In this document: one piece after another, positions 1 through 7,278 of the stretch
How the letters are laid out: the number at the start of each line of letters is the position of its first letter
Position numbering within the stretch: position 1 is the first letter of the stretch
Assembly (NCBI GenBank): GCA_963703125.1
Contig: OY969790.1
Span: 1,674,001 to 1,738,000 of the forward strand
DNA length: 64,000 nt
DNA from: MFD04716-140 sp963703125
GTDB taxonomy: Bacteria; Bacteroidota; Bacteroidia; Flavobacteriales; Flavobacteriaceae
Reading direction: 5' to 3'
Translations under genes and position numbers: made by a program
Notes under the pieces: generated by a model
Told to the model about the DNA's origin: nothing
Databases searched by the model: none
What the model saw: the letters and a program-made list of their open reading frames with translations, nothing else

Positions 1-1598
1 AAATCCAATGCATATTTTTCTTCTCCAACAGGTTCTTGATCCCCGGTTTTTGTGTTCGAAGCTACTTGGCCTTGGTCTAATTGTGAAGGGGCGGTTCTAT
101 TCTTATTGCTCCATCTCCAATCATCCTCCAATTCACGCTTGCCCCATCTATTGGTGAAATCATTTTTTCCAAATCCTAGACTTTGGATGTTGTAGAAATA
201 AAATTTGCCCTTATTTTCTTTACTCCCTTTTGATTCGCCAAAGGCCGCAAAACCAGCCGCTATTTTATCCTCGGCCTTTTTGGCTGCATCTGCATCGGCT
301 TTTTTCAAAGTTTCAATATGGGCTTCAAAATAAGCAACACGCTCCTCCGGAGTTTTATCGTAAAGGGTAATTACACTATCGGCGTATTGAACAATGTCCT
401 CATATTTTACAACATCTTCCAGGTTGTCCAATTTCTTTTTGATCGATCTGAACTTTTTGGTATTCTCTTCCAAATTGGTCAATACGCTGTCATAATAAAG
501 TCCGGCACTTTTATATCCATTTTTATCAAAATTGTATTCTGCCAGATTCTCATAGTTCAACGCATTGAGCTTAGGCTCATTTTGTGTGGCACGAAGCGAT
601 TTATTAAAGTATGCCAGAGCCAGGCTATCAGACCCTCTATCTAAATGGTATTCTGCTACTTGACGATATATTTTATCCAAAAAGGGTCTGTTCTCCCTAT
701 TTTCCTCCAAATCGGTCAAATATTCCAACATTTCCTCCTGATTCCCATCGGTTACTTGGGTATTCTTGATTTTTTGAATTTCAGCGTTGATCATATAGAC
801 CCTAGGAGCCCTTCTATTTAAATCAATCACTTTATCATACGCATAATTGGCACTGTCCTTAAGGCCCAGTTGATCATATAATTGGCCGATAATGTAATAA
901 TACCTCCCTTTTTCAGGGTTCTTTTTGGTGTAATACGATGCTATTTTTAATTGTTGGATGGCAGTATCAATAACCTTTAGGTTTATATAACCTTGGGCCA
1001 TCATCGCCCGTGCGTCGGCATATTCCTGGTCTTTCAATTCCTCAAACTTCATTAGGCGTTTCAGGTTTTTGATGGCCAACTCTTCATTTTCCAACCGAAT
1101 ATTGACCTTCTCCCTCCAAATATGGGCTTCGTTCAATTTATCACTGTAGTTATACTTTTTTATGACATAGTTAAAGGCTTCTAACGCAGGAATGTACCGC
1201 TGGTCAAAATAGCGCGACTTTCCCAAGAGCAGGAACGCTTCGTCCGTCTGGGGGTTGCGTTCATGGTCTTTTATGTCCATACTATGTTTTTGTATGGCCT
1301 TCGTTGCCTTTTCCTCCGCTTTCGTAAAATTGGGGTTATTGTCCTCCGAATCAAGCTTTATGTCCTCCGTAACCTCTAAGCGTTCAATGGGCAGAATCTC
1401 CCAATAGTCATCCTTATAATTAGCATTTAGTTCCTCGCGACCTTGTTCAAAGGCAATATTACCATTGTATAAAGTATTATACTTGGTATTCAAAGCATGC
1501 CAGTTACGATTGACAAAAGCATCTTTTTTTGTGGAACAGGCACTAATAAGCGATCCTGCTAAAATGGTTGAGCAAATGAATTTGATTGGAAGCTTCAA
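1..1598 (-). CDS. sprE: SprE/PorW-type gliding and T9SS lipoprotein, partial
   Basis: The reading frame opens at TTG 1598 and runs off the left edge, so the C-terminal part is missing. The start encodes MKLPIKFICSTILAGSLISAC, a lipoprotein signal with lipobox cysteine at residue 21 (SAC), followed by STKKDAFVNRNWHALNTKYN. The N-terminal region ('HALNTKYNTLYNG') and the long run of TPR-like helices (YFDQRYIPALEAFNY and similar) match the SprE/PorW family, an outer-membrane lipoprotein needed for type IX secretion and gliding in Flavobacteriia. No in-frame ATG lies before the lipobox, so TTG is the best start. Identity rests on remembered family features, not an alignment. The T9SS-tailed tyrosinase at 32.2 kb would be a client of this system. 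Confidence 0.8.
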   Translation of the reverse strand, partial: MKLPIKFICSTILAGSLISACSTKKDAFVNRNWHALNTKYNTLYNGNIAFEQGREELNANYKDDYWEILPIERLEVTEDIKLDSEDNNPNFTKAEEKATKAIQKHSMDIKDHERNPQTDEAFLLLGKSRYFDQRYIPALEAFNYVIKKYNYSDKLNEAHIWREKVNIRLENEELAIKNLKRLMKFEELKDQEYADARAMMAQGYINLKVIDTAIQQLKIASYYTKKNPEKGRYYYIIGQLYDQLGLKDSANYAYDKVIDLNRRAPRVYMINAEIQKIKNTQVTDGNQEEMLEYLTDLEENRENRPFLDKIYRQVAEYHLDRGSDSLALAYFNKSLRATQNEPKLNALNYENLAEYNFDKNGYKSAGLYYDSVLTNLEENTKKFRSIKKKLDNLEDVVKYEDIVQYADSVITLYDKTPEERVAYFEAHIETLKKADADAAKKAEDKIAAGFAAFGESKGSKENKGKFYFYNIQSLGFGKNDFTNRWGKRELEDDWRWSNKNRTAPSQLDQGQVASNTKTGDQEPVGEEKYALD

Positions 1599-1958
1599 AA
1601 TTGTGTGTATACGTATGTATCCTTAACTGAAAAAGAGCGGGAATATTATGTAGTTGGTCGATAAAAGATAAAATTGTCCCAAGCTTTCAATCCTTCCCTT
1701 GCTCCCAAAAAATAGACCATCCAGTTTGTAACCATGTCGTTCATCCGATGTATACTGCTATTATGAGCCGTTTGCGGATTTTTTTTGGACGCAAATCGAG
1801 AAAATTAAAACTGGAAAGCGATTTAATAACAAAAATAACCGACCCTTCGGTCGGTTGCCAAAAACCCCGCTCGTTCAATTTCAAACAGGCGAAATCCAAA
1901 ATGGAGTATTTGTTTACACCCTTTTTCAAGCCCCCGATAGTCTGGCGGGGTATCCATA
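1599..1958. other. Intergenic region between sprE and the PadR operon
   Basis: About 360 bases with no convincing gene. Overlapping small ORFs occur on both strands (plus 1748-2041 and 1855-2049, minus 1741-1962), none with a recognisable domain or a start signal, and all run into the membrane-protein gene at 1959. The only clear structure is the hairpin at 1837-1856. The sprE promoter should lie between about 1600 and 1720, but no good TAnnTTTG box is visible on the minus strand there. Confidence 0.6.
1837..1856 (-). terminator. Likely intrinsic terminator of the PadR operon
   Basis: Perfect inverted repeat AACCGACC-CTTC-GGTCGGTT (8-bp stem, 4-base loop). On the minus strand it is followed by ATTTTTGTTATT, a U-rich tail. 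It lies about 100 bases past the stop of the membrane protein at 1959, the last gene of the PadR operon. Confidence 0.6.
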
Positions 1959-2681
1959 TCAAGGCCTATTTAAGACCATTTTATACTCAGGATATGTTTC
2001 TTCGAGCAGCTTTTCCGCTTTTTGGGGGAGTAAGAAAATAGCGACATAACAAAAAACCGACAGGCTCACAACCAAGAAGGCGAAAGCAATATCTAGATAA
2101 ATGCTTCCATTCGAAAATAAATCCCTAAAATAGACGAAATTTAAAACTATCGGGAAGAAGTTAACAATTGAATGCACATCTCCTATTCCATATATTTGAT
2201 CTTTGAGTAACCATTTCTTTCCATGCCTTACCTGCTCAAGTTCGTACTTTCTACGGCTTCTGAAAATTGTAAGCAACGTACTTAATGAAATAAAGAATAG
2301 AATACCAAGGAATATATCATATTTGTACTCCTTTGCGATTTGACCGAATATTATGCCCATAGTCAATATGCAGGCTAAAATGGTAACGATTTTGGGCATT
2401 TTGAAATATTCACTGTAATAACGAAGAAGAAAATTCCAATAACGTTTTTCCATGGCCTTTGTTTTTTCCTTTATTACATCGTGAAACCCATAAACTCCAA
2501 ATTTTTTAAATTCCAATTTGAGCGCCTGATCAAAAGTCATTGCGCTGTGTTTTGTTTTTTGTTCCTCAATACCATTGGCCAAATGGTCCACGAGTTCGGT
2601 CTGCAGATCATAATGCTCGACAAAATGTTTGCGCGTAAAAGTGTAGAGTTGTTGTATTTGGTCTTCAGATAGCCCTTTCAT
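1959..2681 (-). CDS. Membrane protein of a PadR-regulated operon (distal)
   Basis: A 240-residue protein of unknown function. Residues 1-75 are soluble and helical, with a pattern shared with the next gene upstream: L-S-x-D-Q-I-Q, then an acidic/aromatic stretch and 'ELVDHLANGIEEQ'. After residue 90 there are four or five hydrophobic segments (near 95-115, 122-140, 170-190, 200-225). The start ATG overlaps the stop of the upstream gene by four bases, a sign of translational coupling. The layout of PadR plus short-headed membrane proteins resembles PadR/DUF1700-type modules of Firmicutes, but I see no proof of homology. Function could be sensing or membrane stress response; this is inference from context. 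Confidence 0.7.
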   Translation of the reverse strand: MKGLSEDQIQQLYTFTRKHFVEHYDLQTELVDHLANGIEEQKTKHSAMTFDQALKLEFKKFGVYGFHDVIKEKTKAMEKRYWNFLLRYYSEYFKMPKIVTILACILTMGIIFGQIAKEYKYDIFLGILFFISLSTLLTIFRSRRKYELEQVRHGKKWLLKDQIYGIGDVHSIVNFFPIVLNFVYFRDLFSNGSIYLDIAFAFLVVSLSVFCYVAIFLLPQKAEKLLEETYPEYKMVLNRP

Positions 2682-3319
2682 GTATGGAGTTTGGAATAGT
2701 TCTGTTGATACTCCCTGTTCAGATCAACAATGCTCTTTATAATTGAGGAAGCCAACCATATAAAAAGTGTGGTTACAACAAGCCTCGTTTCACCGGTTTC
2801 ACCTAATACCTGTTCATATAAATATTGTCGCCCGAATAGGTTAACCAATTCATAAAACACAAATATGAAAAGCCCCATACGTTCCAAACCTGAAAAACGT
2901 ATTCTTCCGCCCCGATAAAAGAACACCAAATACACCATGCCAATAAGAGCCAACAAACCAAAAGGCACAAAAGTCAAGGATTTTTCAATACTAGAGGATA
3001 TGCTCAATACTTTTAAGAACCCAAATGATAAGACCAGTGCCGTTATACAAAATGTATGTAGCAAATTTTTACAGATTTTGAGAAACACTTTTTTATCGGC
3101 TACCCATTTGAACGATGCATTCGTTTTTTGAAGCTCTTTTTTATGACAGACCATGTAGCTCTTAAAAGCATCATAAAATGAACGATTGTTTTCTTGCATA
3201 TCCTTTTCGATCGCTATTGCCACATGATCTACCATTTCCATACGTACATCTGCAAAAAGAATATCAGAATTTTTTAGGTAGGTATCAATAAACTGTATTT
3301 GGTCTTTAGATAATCTCAT
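2678..3319 (-). CDS. Membrane protein of a PadR-regulated operon (proximal)
   Basis: A 213-residue protein that shares its soluble head with its downstream neighbour: 'LSKDQIQFIDTYL' near the start, then 'VRMEMVDHVAIAIEKDM' around residues 24-40. Four hydrophobic segments follow (about 85-108, 117-132, 145-162, 178-197). The two proteins look like diverged paralogues, but only the head is clearly alike. The gene starts 11 bases after the PadR stop, so the three genes are very likely one transcript. No known domain recognised. In comparable two-gene modules the head is thought to act as a cytoplasmic interaction domain; here that is only an analogy. Confidence 0.7.
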   Translation of the reverse strand: MRLSKDQIQFIDTYLKNSDILFADVRMEMVDHVAIAIEKDMQENNRSFYDAFKSYMVCHKKELQKTNASFKWVADKKVFLKICKNLLHTFCITALVLSFGFLKVLSISSSIEKSLTFVPFGLLALIGMVYLVFFYRGGRIRFSGLERMGLFIFVFYELVNLFGRQYLYEQVLGETGETRLVVTTLFIWLASSIIKSIVDLNREYQQNYSKLHT

Positions 3320-3330
3320 CGTTTTGATAC

Positions 3331-3669
3331 TTAATTAATGCTCCAATCCGGATTCACCAAATGCTGCATGCTGCGAATAAAATCTTCTAGTTCGGCCAAA
3401 CGGTTCACGATTTCCTTCTCGCCACTTTCCGTTAATTTGTAATACTTGCGAAGCCTATTATCGACCTTGACCACCTCAACATCCAAAAGACCTTCCGCTT
3501 CCAATTTGTGTAAAGCAGGGTATAAGGCACCTTCGGTGATGCTCAATTCGCCTTTGGTCAGGTCCTTTACTTTTTGGGTAATCTCATAACCATACATCTT
3601 TCCCTGTTCCTCCAATAATTTGAGGATTATAGTATTTAAACTGCCTTTATACAATTTTGCGTTTCCCAT
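3331..3669 (-). CDS. PadR family transcriptional regulator
   Basis: A 112-residue winged-helix regulator. It opens with 'YKGSLNTIILKLLEEQGKMYG' features typical of PadR (residues 7-27, 'YGYEITQKV'), followed by the recognition helix and wing: 'ITEGALYPALHKLEAEGLL' at about 45-63 and 'NRLRKYYKLTESGEKE' at about 72-87. PadR proteins are usually repressors, often of the genes next to them. It leads an operon with the two membrane proteins downstream. A hairpin dyad lies 17 bases before its start and a TAnnTTTG box about 110 bases before it. Confidence 0.92.
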   Translation of the reverse strand: MGNAKLYKGSLNTIILKLLEEQGKMYGYEITQKVKDLTKGELSITEGALYPALHKLEAEGLLDVEVVKVDNRLRKYYKLTESGEKEIVNRLAELEDFIRSMQHLVNPDWSIN

Positions 3670-3685
3670 GGCTTCGACTTCGCTC

Positions 3686-3706
3686 AGCCACCAAGATATG
3701 GTGGTT
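3686..3706. promoter_or_regulatory. Dyad in the padR leader, possible operator
   Basis: Inverted repeat CCACCA-AGATA-TGGTGG, extended by A-T and G-T pairs, about 17 bases upstream of the padR start. It could be an autoregulatory site for PadR or an RNA hairpin in the leader. It does not match the ATGT-N8-ACAT operator known for some PadR proteins. Confidence 0.35.
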
Positions 3707-3779
3707 CAGCCTTGTGTTTTTATTCTATTTAAATTGTTGTTGCTTCGAACATCCAACATCGAGCACACATCATCCCCTT

Positions 3780-3787
3780 CAAATATA
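3780..3787 (-). promoter_or_regulatory. Possible -7 box for the padR operon
   Basis: Minus-strand TATATTTG fits the Bacteroidota -7 consensus TAnnTTTG. The -33 region has ATG rather than TTG at the right distance. A start point near 3773 would give a leader of about 100 bases that contains the dyad at 3686-3706. Such boxes arise by chance in AT-rich DNA. Confidence 0.35.
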
Positions 3788-3863
3788 TATATAATTTACT
3801 TATGCATAGATTGTTTAGGTATGTTTTTTTTAGGTTTCCGTTCAAAATAGTTTTTGCAATGCT

Positions 3864-3871
3864 TAATTTTG
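3864..3871 (+). promoter_or_regulatory. Possible -7 box for the PaaE-type reductase
   Basis: TAATTTTG fits TAnnTTTG and ends 16 bases before the ATG at 3888. The -33 element is weak (TTC, 20 bases upstream). Confidence 0.35.
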
Positions 3872-3887
3872 CATCAAATTTTCGTTA

Positions 3888-4937
3888 ATGAAGCATTTTC
3901 ACTCGCTTACGGTTAAAAATATTAAGCCACTTACCCCTAGTTCTGTTGCCATTACATTAAGTATTCCTAAAGAGTTACTTCAGACTTTTGATTTTATTCC
4001 CGGTCAATATATTACCATCAAAAAGGAAATAAAAGGAAAAGAGCTGCGCAGGGCCTATTCCATTAGTTCTTCCCCAAAAAAGGATTGCATCACCATCGGA
4101 GTAAAAAAAGTGGACAAGGGCGGATTTTCAGATTATGCACACAGTAAGCTAAAAGTTGGGGATACCTTGGAGGTGATGCCCCCTGAAGGGCGGTTTGTCT
4201 TTAAACCAACCAACGCCTTAAAAAAGATAATGGCTTTTGCAGCTGGCAGTGGTATAACCCCCATTATGAGCATTGTGAAAAGTGTTTTGGAAAGCAATCC
4301 AAAGAACCTGTTTGTTTTGGTTTATGGAAACAAATCCTATGAAGAGACCATGTTCTATACTGATTTGGTAAAGCTTCAACTAGATTATGCCAATCGGTTT
4401 TTTATTTACTTTATCAATAGCCAGACGCAAGAGGGCGATTCGCTATTTGGACGAATCGATATTTCAACCGTAAACTACGCCTTAAATAATAAGCATAAAG
4501 ACACTCCATTTGATGATTATTATTTATGTGGCCCCGAAGCCATGATCAATTTGGTTTCCGAAACATTAAAGGACAGTAATATTCCTGAGGAAAAAATTCA
4601 CTTTGAGCTTTTTACAACCACCGAAATATTGGATGAACTCCCGGAAAAACCAGCTGGCAAAACCGAAGTGAAGGTTATCTTGGATGATGAGGAATTTACC
4701 TTTTCAATGAACAAAAACATGCGCGTTCTAGACGCTGTTTTAAAGGAAAATATTGATGCTCCCTATTCATGCCAAGGCGGAGTTTGCAGTAGCTGTATTG
4801 CCCGTATAAAGGAAGGAAAAGCCGAAATGATCAAAAATCAGATCTTAACAGATGGCGAAATTGCGGAAGGACTCATTTTAACTTGTCAGGCACATCCCTT
4901 GACCCCTACTTTAAAGGTAGATTACGACGATGTATAA
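3888..4937 (+). CDS. PaaE-type ferredoxin/flavin reductase with 2Fe-2S domain
   Basis: A 349-residue three-domain electron transfer protein. Residues 1-105 are an FAD-binding barrel with the flavin motif RAYSISSSP (about 57-65). Residues 110-235 form an NAD(P)H-binding domain with 'AAGSGITPIMSIV' and 'YYLCGPEAMI'. The C-terminus is a plant-type 2Fe-2S ferredoxin with 'CQGGVCSSCIARIKEG' and a last ligand cysteine in 'LILTCQAH'. This order (FNR then ferredoxin) is that of PaaE, the reductase of phenylacetyl-CoA epoxidase, and related oxygenase reductases. No paaABCD genes are nearby, so the partner is unknown. Its 3' end faces the patatin gene with only three bases between stops. Confidence 0.9.
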   Translation: MKHFHSLTVKNIKPLTPSSVAITLSIPKELLQTFDFIPGQYITIKKEIKGKELRRAYSISSSPKKDCITIGVKKVDKGGFSDYAHSKLKVGDTLEVMPPEGRFVFKPTNALKKIMAFAAGSGITPIMSIVKSVLESNPKNLFVLVYGNKSYEETMFYTDLVKLQLDYANRFFIYFINSQTQEGDSLFGRIDISTVNYALNNKHKDTPFDDYYLCGPEAMINLVSETLKDSNIPEEKIHFELFTTTEILDELPEKPAGKTEVKVILDDEEFTFSMNKNMRVLDAVLKENIDAPYSCQGGVCSSCIARIKEGKAEMIKNQILTDGEIAEGLILTCQAHPLTPTLKVDYDDV

Positions 4938-4940
4938 AGA

Positions 4941-5720
4941 TCAATGCCCTAGTAAGGCATTTAGTTTTTTGCAAGCATGCTCGTAGCCCATGAGATAGGC
5001 TTTTTCAATACCCCTTTTGTCCAAAATTCCTACACGTTCCAATTCAATTGGCTCCAAGATCAGGTCACACCCCCTTATTTTTTTTCGATTGATGGCATAA
5101 ATCATTAATGAAGTCGTTCGGGTTGCCAATTGTAATGAAGAATGTAATTCTTTTTTTTCCACCTTTTTTATTACGGAAACATTACTACCAATAATGTAAT
5201 CAACCAATCCTTCTAAGGGTTCCAGCGGAAAGTTGTTCATAATACCGCCATCTGCATAGAAAAAGTCCTTGATTTCCAATGGACTAAAAACAGGAGGTAG
5301 TGCCGCGGAAGCCAACAGTGGTCTTAATAATTCACCTTTTGAGAAAAATTCTTCCTCTCCTTTTTGCAAATTAGTTGCTACTACATGCAGCGGTATCTTG
5401 AGCTCTTCGAAGTTCTCGGGTAAATATTTCCTAAAAATGTCTACGTAACGCTCCGTATCAACCAACCCCGGCTTGTTCAATGCAAAAAAGTTATATTTAA
5501 AAAGTGGTGTCTCCTTAAAAAAGGAAACCATATCCGCTATTGAAGTTCCATTCGCATACAATGCACCTATTAGTGCCCCTACACTACTGCCAGAAACCAT
5601 TTGGGCAGAAATATTTCTCTCCTCCAAGGCCCTTAAAGCGCCTATATGGGCCATACCCCTTACCCCACCACCTGAAAGCACCAACCCGATTGTCTTTGAT
5701 TTCGATAGTTCCGTCATCAT
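4941..5720 (-). CDS. Patatin-like phospholipase (RssA type)
   Basis: A 259-residue lipid acyl hydrolase. The oxyanion-hole glycine motif is GLVLSGGGVRGMAHIGAL (about 12-29), the nucleophile serine sits in GSSVG (about 44-48), and the catalytic aspartate in DGGIMNNFPLEP (about 156). The size fits small bacterial patatins such as RssA/YchK, which are cytoplasmic serine hydrolases with poorly known substrates. The sequence begins with two methionines; either could be the start. It is a single-gene unit that converges with the reductase upstream of it in this map. Confidence 0.9.
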   Translation of the reverse strand: MMTELSKSKTIGLVLSGGGVRGMAHIGALRALEERNISAQMVSGSSVGALIGALYANGTSIADMVSFFKETPLFKYNFFALNKPGLVDTERYVDIFRKYLPENFEELKIPLHVVATNLQKGEEEFFSKGELLRPLLASAALPPVFSPLEIKDFFYADGGIMNNFPLEPLEGLVDYIIGSNVSVIKKVEKKELHSSLQLATRTTSLMIYAINRKKIRGCDLILEPIELERVGILDKRGIEKAYLMGYEHACKKLNALLGH

Positions 5721-5736
5721 GGTTCATTCTATACTT

Positions 5737-5744
5737 CAAAAATA
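5737..5744 (-). promoter_or_regulatory. Possible -7 box for the patatin gene
   Basis: Minus-strand TATTTTTG matches TAnnTTTG and ends 16 bases before the ATG at 5720. No TTG is visible at the -33 distance. Confidence 0.35.
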
Positions 5745-6000
5745 CATCGTTTTTACAGACCATTTGGTTTGTAGTCACTTCATTTATTTCAAAGAGTTGA
5801 TACCTGGTGTGCATTTCATCGGGTAGGGCTCGTTCCAAAACGACCAAAGAAGTTTTTTACTTTACATTTTGTTTTTCAGCAAAAGACCGGCAAGTTGGTT
5901 CAATAAAATAATTCATGAATTTCATGTAATGCATATAATTACGTTGCGACAAAACCAACAACTCACTTTTTGCGTAAGTTTACCAAGAACACATAAATGA

Positions 6001-6702
6001 ATGAAGGACAATAATCAAGATTTGACTGCCATTCTTGTATTTGCAAATTCCGCACAGGAAGATTCCAAACTTAAAAGAATTTCTGGCGGGGCAGGTCTTT
6101 TTGATGGACTTACAAACCACACTTTGGCTTCTGTAAAGAAGTCCAAAATGACATATTTTCATATCTCCGGAGAGCAGCAAATTGGGGATTCCTTTGGCAC
6201 CCGATTCAGCAATGCCATTCAAAGTATTTTTGACAAGGGTTTTAAACGAATCATTACGATTGGGAACGATTCGCCGCATTTAACCACTGCCCATTTGATC
6301 GATGCCCAATTTCATCTTGAAAAAGGCAAAACAGTAATCGGCCCTTCCGCAGATGGCGGTTTTTATTTGATCGGCCTTAAAAAAGAGCAATTTAATGCTT
6401 CGGATTTCGAAAAACTATCTTGGAATACCTCTAATATAGCAACCGTGGTTACAAGTCTTATTTCTAGGCAATCCGAATTAGTAAGATTAAAAACACTGTT
6501 TGATGTTGATAGTATTGAGGATCTGCAGCTCTTGATCAGAAGATTTCAAAACTTTAATACCTGTATTTTTAAAATATTCTTATCCCTTTTAAAGGTTCAA
6601 AGTGTTTTTTGCACTTTTGACTTTGCCCTACCAAAAAATCATCTTTCTTCTACCTATTTCAATAAGGGGTCGCCCTTTCGACCCTATTTTCAAAACATAT
6701 AA
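6001..6702 (+). CDS. DUF2064/TIGR04282-type arsenosugar-associated glycosyltransferase
   Basis: A 233-residue GT-A-like protein. It has the family's features: 'AILVFANSAQEDSKLKR' at the N-terminus, 'GDSFGTRFSNA' (about 62-72), 'IITIGNDSPHLT' (about 83-94), 'IGPSADGGFYLIGL' (about 113-126) and 'DVDSIEDL' (about 168). TIGR04282 members occur with ArsS and are predicted to act in arsenosugar synthesis; the AhpD-like protein and ArsS follow here. The last 45 or so residues (after 'RRFQNFN') are unlike the family and may be read-through into former intergenic DNA. The activity itself is unproven. Confidence 0.82.
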   Translation: MKDNNQDLTAILVFANSAQEDSKLKRISGGAGLFDGLTNHTLASVKKSKMTYFHISGEQQIGDSFGTRFSNAIQSIFDKGFKRIITIGNDSPHLTTAHLIDAQFHLEKGKTVIGPSADGGFYLIGLKKEQFNASDFEKLSWNTSNIATVVTSLISRQSELVRLKTLFDVDSIEDLQLLIRRFQNFNTCIFKIFLSLLKVQSVFCTFDFALPKNHLSSTYFNKGSPFRPYFQNI

Positions 6703-6751
6703 TGGTTTGCCCTTGACAACAACCAAAACAAAAAACATTCGTCAATAAAAT

Positions 6752-6771
6752 ATTATACCATAGGGTATAAT
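6752..6771. promoter_or_regulatory. Dyad upstream of the AhpD-like/arsS pair
   Basis: Perfect inverted repeat ATTATACC-ATAG-GGTATAAT in the 155-base gap before the AhpD-like gene. It has no U-rich tail, so it looks like a protein-binding site rather than a terminator. The TATACC...GGTATA form recalls operators of CsoR/CstR-class repressors, but no such regulator is in the window, so the regulator is unknown. Confidence 0.45.
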
Positions 6772-6857
6772 TTAAAGGCCGTATGTGCGTCTTTTCAATT
6801 GACCAGCACGATTTATATTCAATTCACCTCTAAAAACAATGATTAAAACTTGACATT

Positions 6858-7193
6858 ATGGCAGATACTTATTACGACCCTGCGGATTTAAGAAAATTTG
6901 GTAAAATAACCGAATGGAGCGAAGAACTGGGAACAAAATTCTTTGATTACTATGGTAAGGTTTTTGAAGAAGGCGCACTAAGTGCCAGAGAGAAATCCCT
7001 GATTGCCTTGGCCGTTTCCCATGTTGTAAAATGTCCATACTGTATTGACGCTTACACCAAAGACGGCCTGCAAAAAGGGATAACAAAAGAAGAAATGATG
7101 GAGGCTGTGCATGTCGGTGCCGCCATCGTAAGTGGTGCTACATTGGTACATGGGGTGCAGATGATGAACAAGTATAATAAATTATCAATGTAG
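6858..7193 (+). CDS. Arsenosugar-associated AhpD/carboxymuconolactone decarboxylase-like protein (TIGR04030 type)
   Basis: A 111-residue all-helical protein of the AhpD-like fold. The redox or proton-relay motif is 'VVKCPYCIDAYTKDGLQKG' (about 53-71), with the CxxC pair and the following conserved acidic and glycine residues, after 'LSAREKSLIALAVSH'. It is immediately followed by arsS, which fits the TIGR04030 'arsenosugar biosynthesis-associated peroxidase-like' family. The chemical role in the pathway is not known; alkylhydroperoxidase activity is only predicted from the fold. Confidence 0.85.
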   Translation: MADTYYDPADLRKFGKITEWSEELGTKFFDYYGKVFEEGALSAREKSLIALAVSHVVKCPYCIDAYTKDGLQKGITKEEMMEAVHVGAAIVSGATLVHGVQMMNKYNKLSM

Positions 7194-7247
7194 TATCAAG
7201 TTTCCTATTACGGTTGGCAGTTTTTAATCCTGTCACTCAACATTGAG

Positions 7248-7275
7248 TACTGAATACTGAATACTGAATACTGAA
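7248..7275. repeat. Four tandem copies of TACTGAA before arsS
   Basis: A perfect (TACTGAA)x4 array ends three bases before the arsS ATG at 7279. Heptamer arrays can change copy number by slipped-strand mispairing, which would alter the spacing in the leader without changing the protein. Confidence 0.9.
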
Positions 7276-7278
7276 AAA

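Noticed and set aside
1748..2041. Overlapping plus-strand ORFs around 1748-2049
   Set aside because: They overlap the terminator hairpin and the 3' end of a supported gene, have no domain, and change with frame. Treated as chance ORFs.
5584..5847. Minus-strand ORF before the patatin gene
   Set aside because: It overlaps the patatin start in another frame and spans its likely promoter; no recognisable protein.
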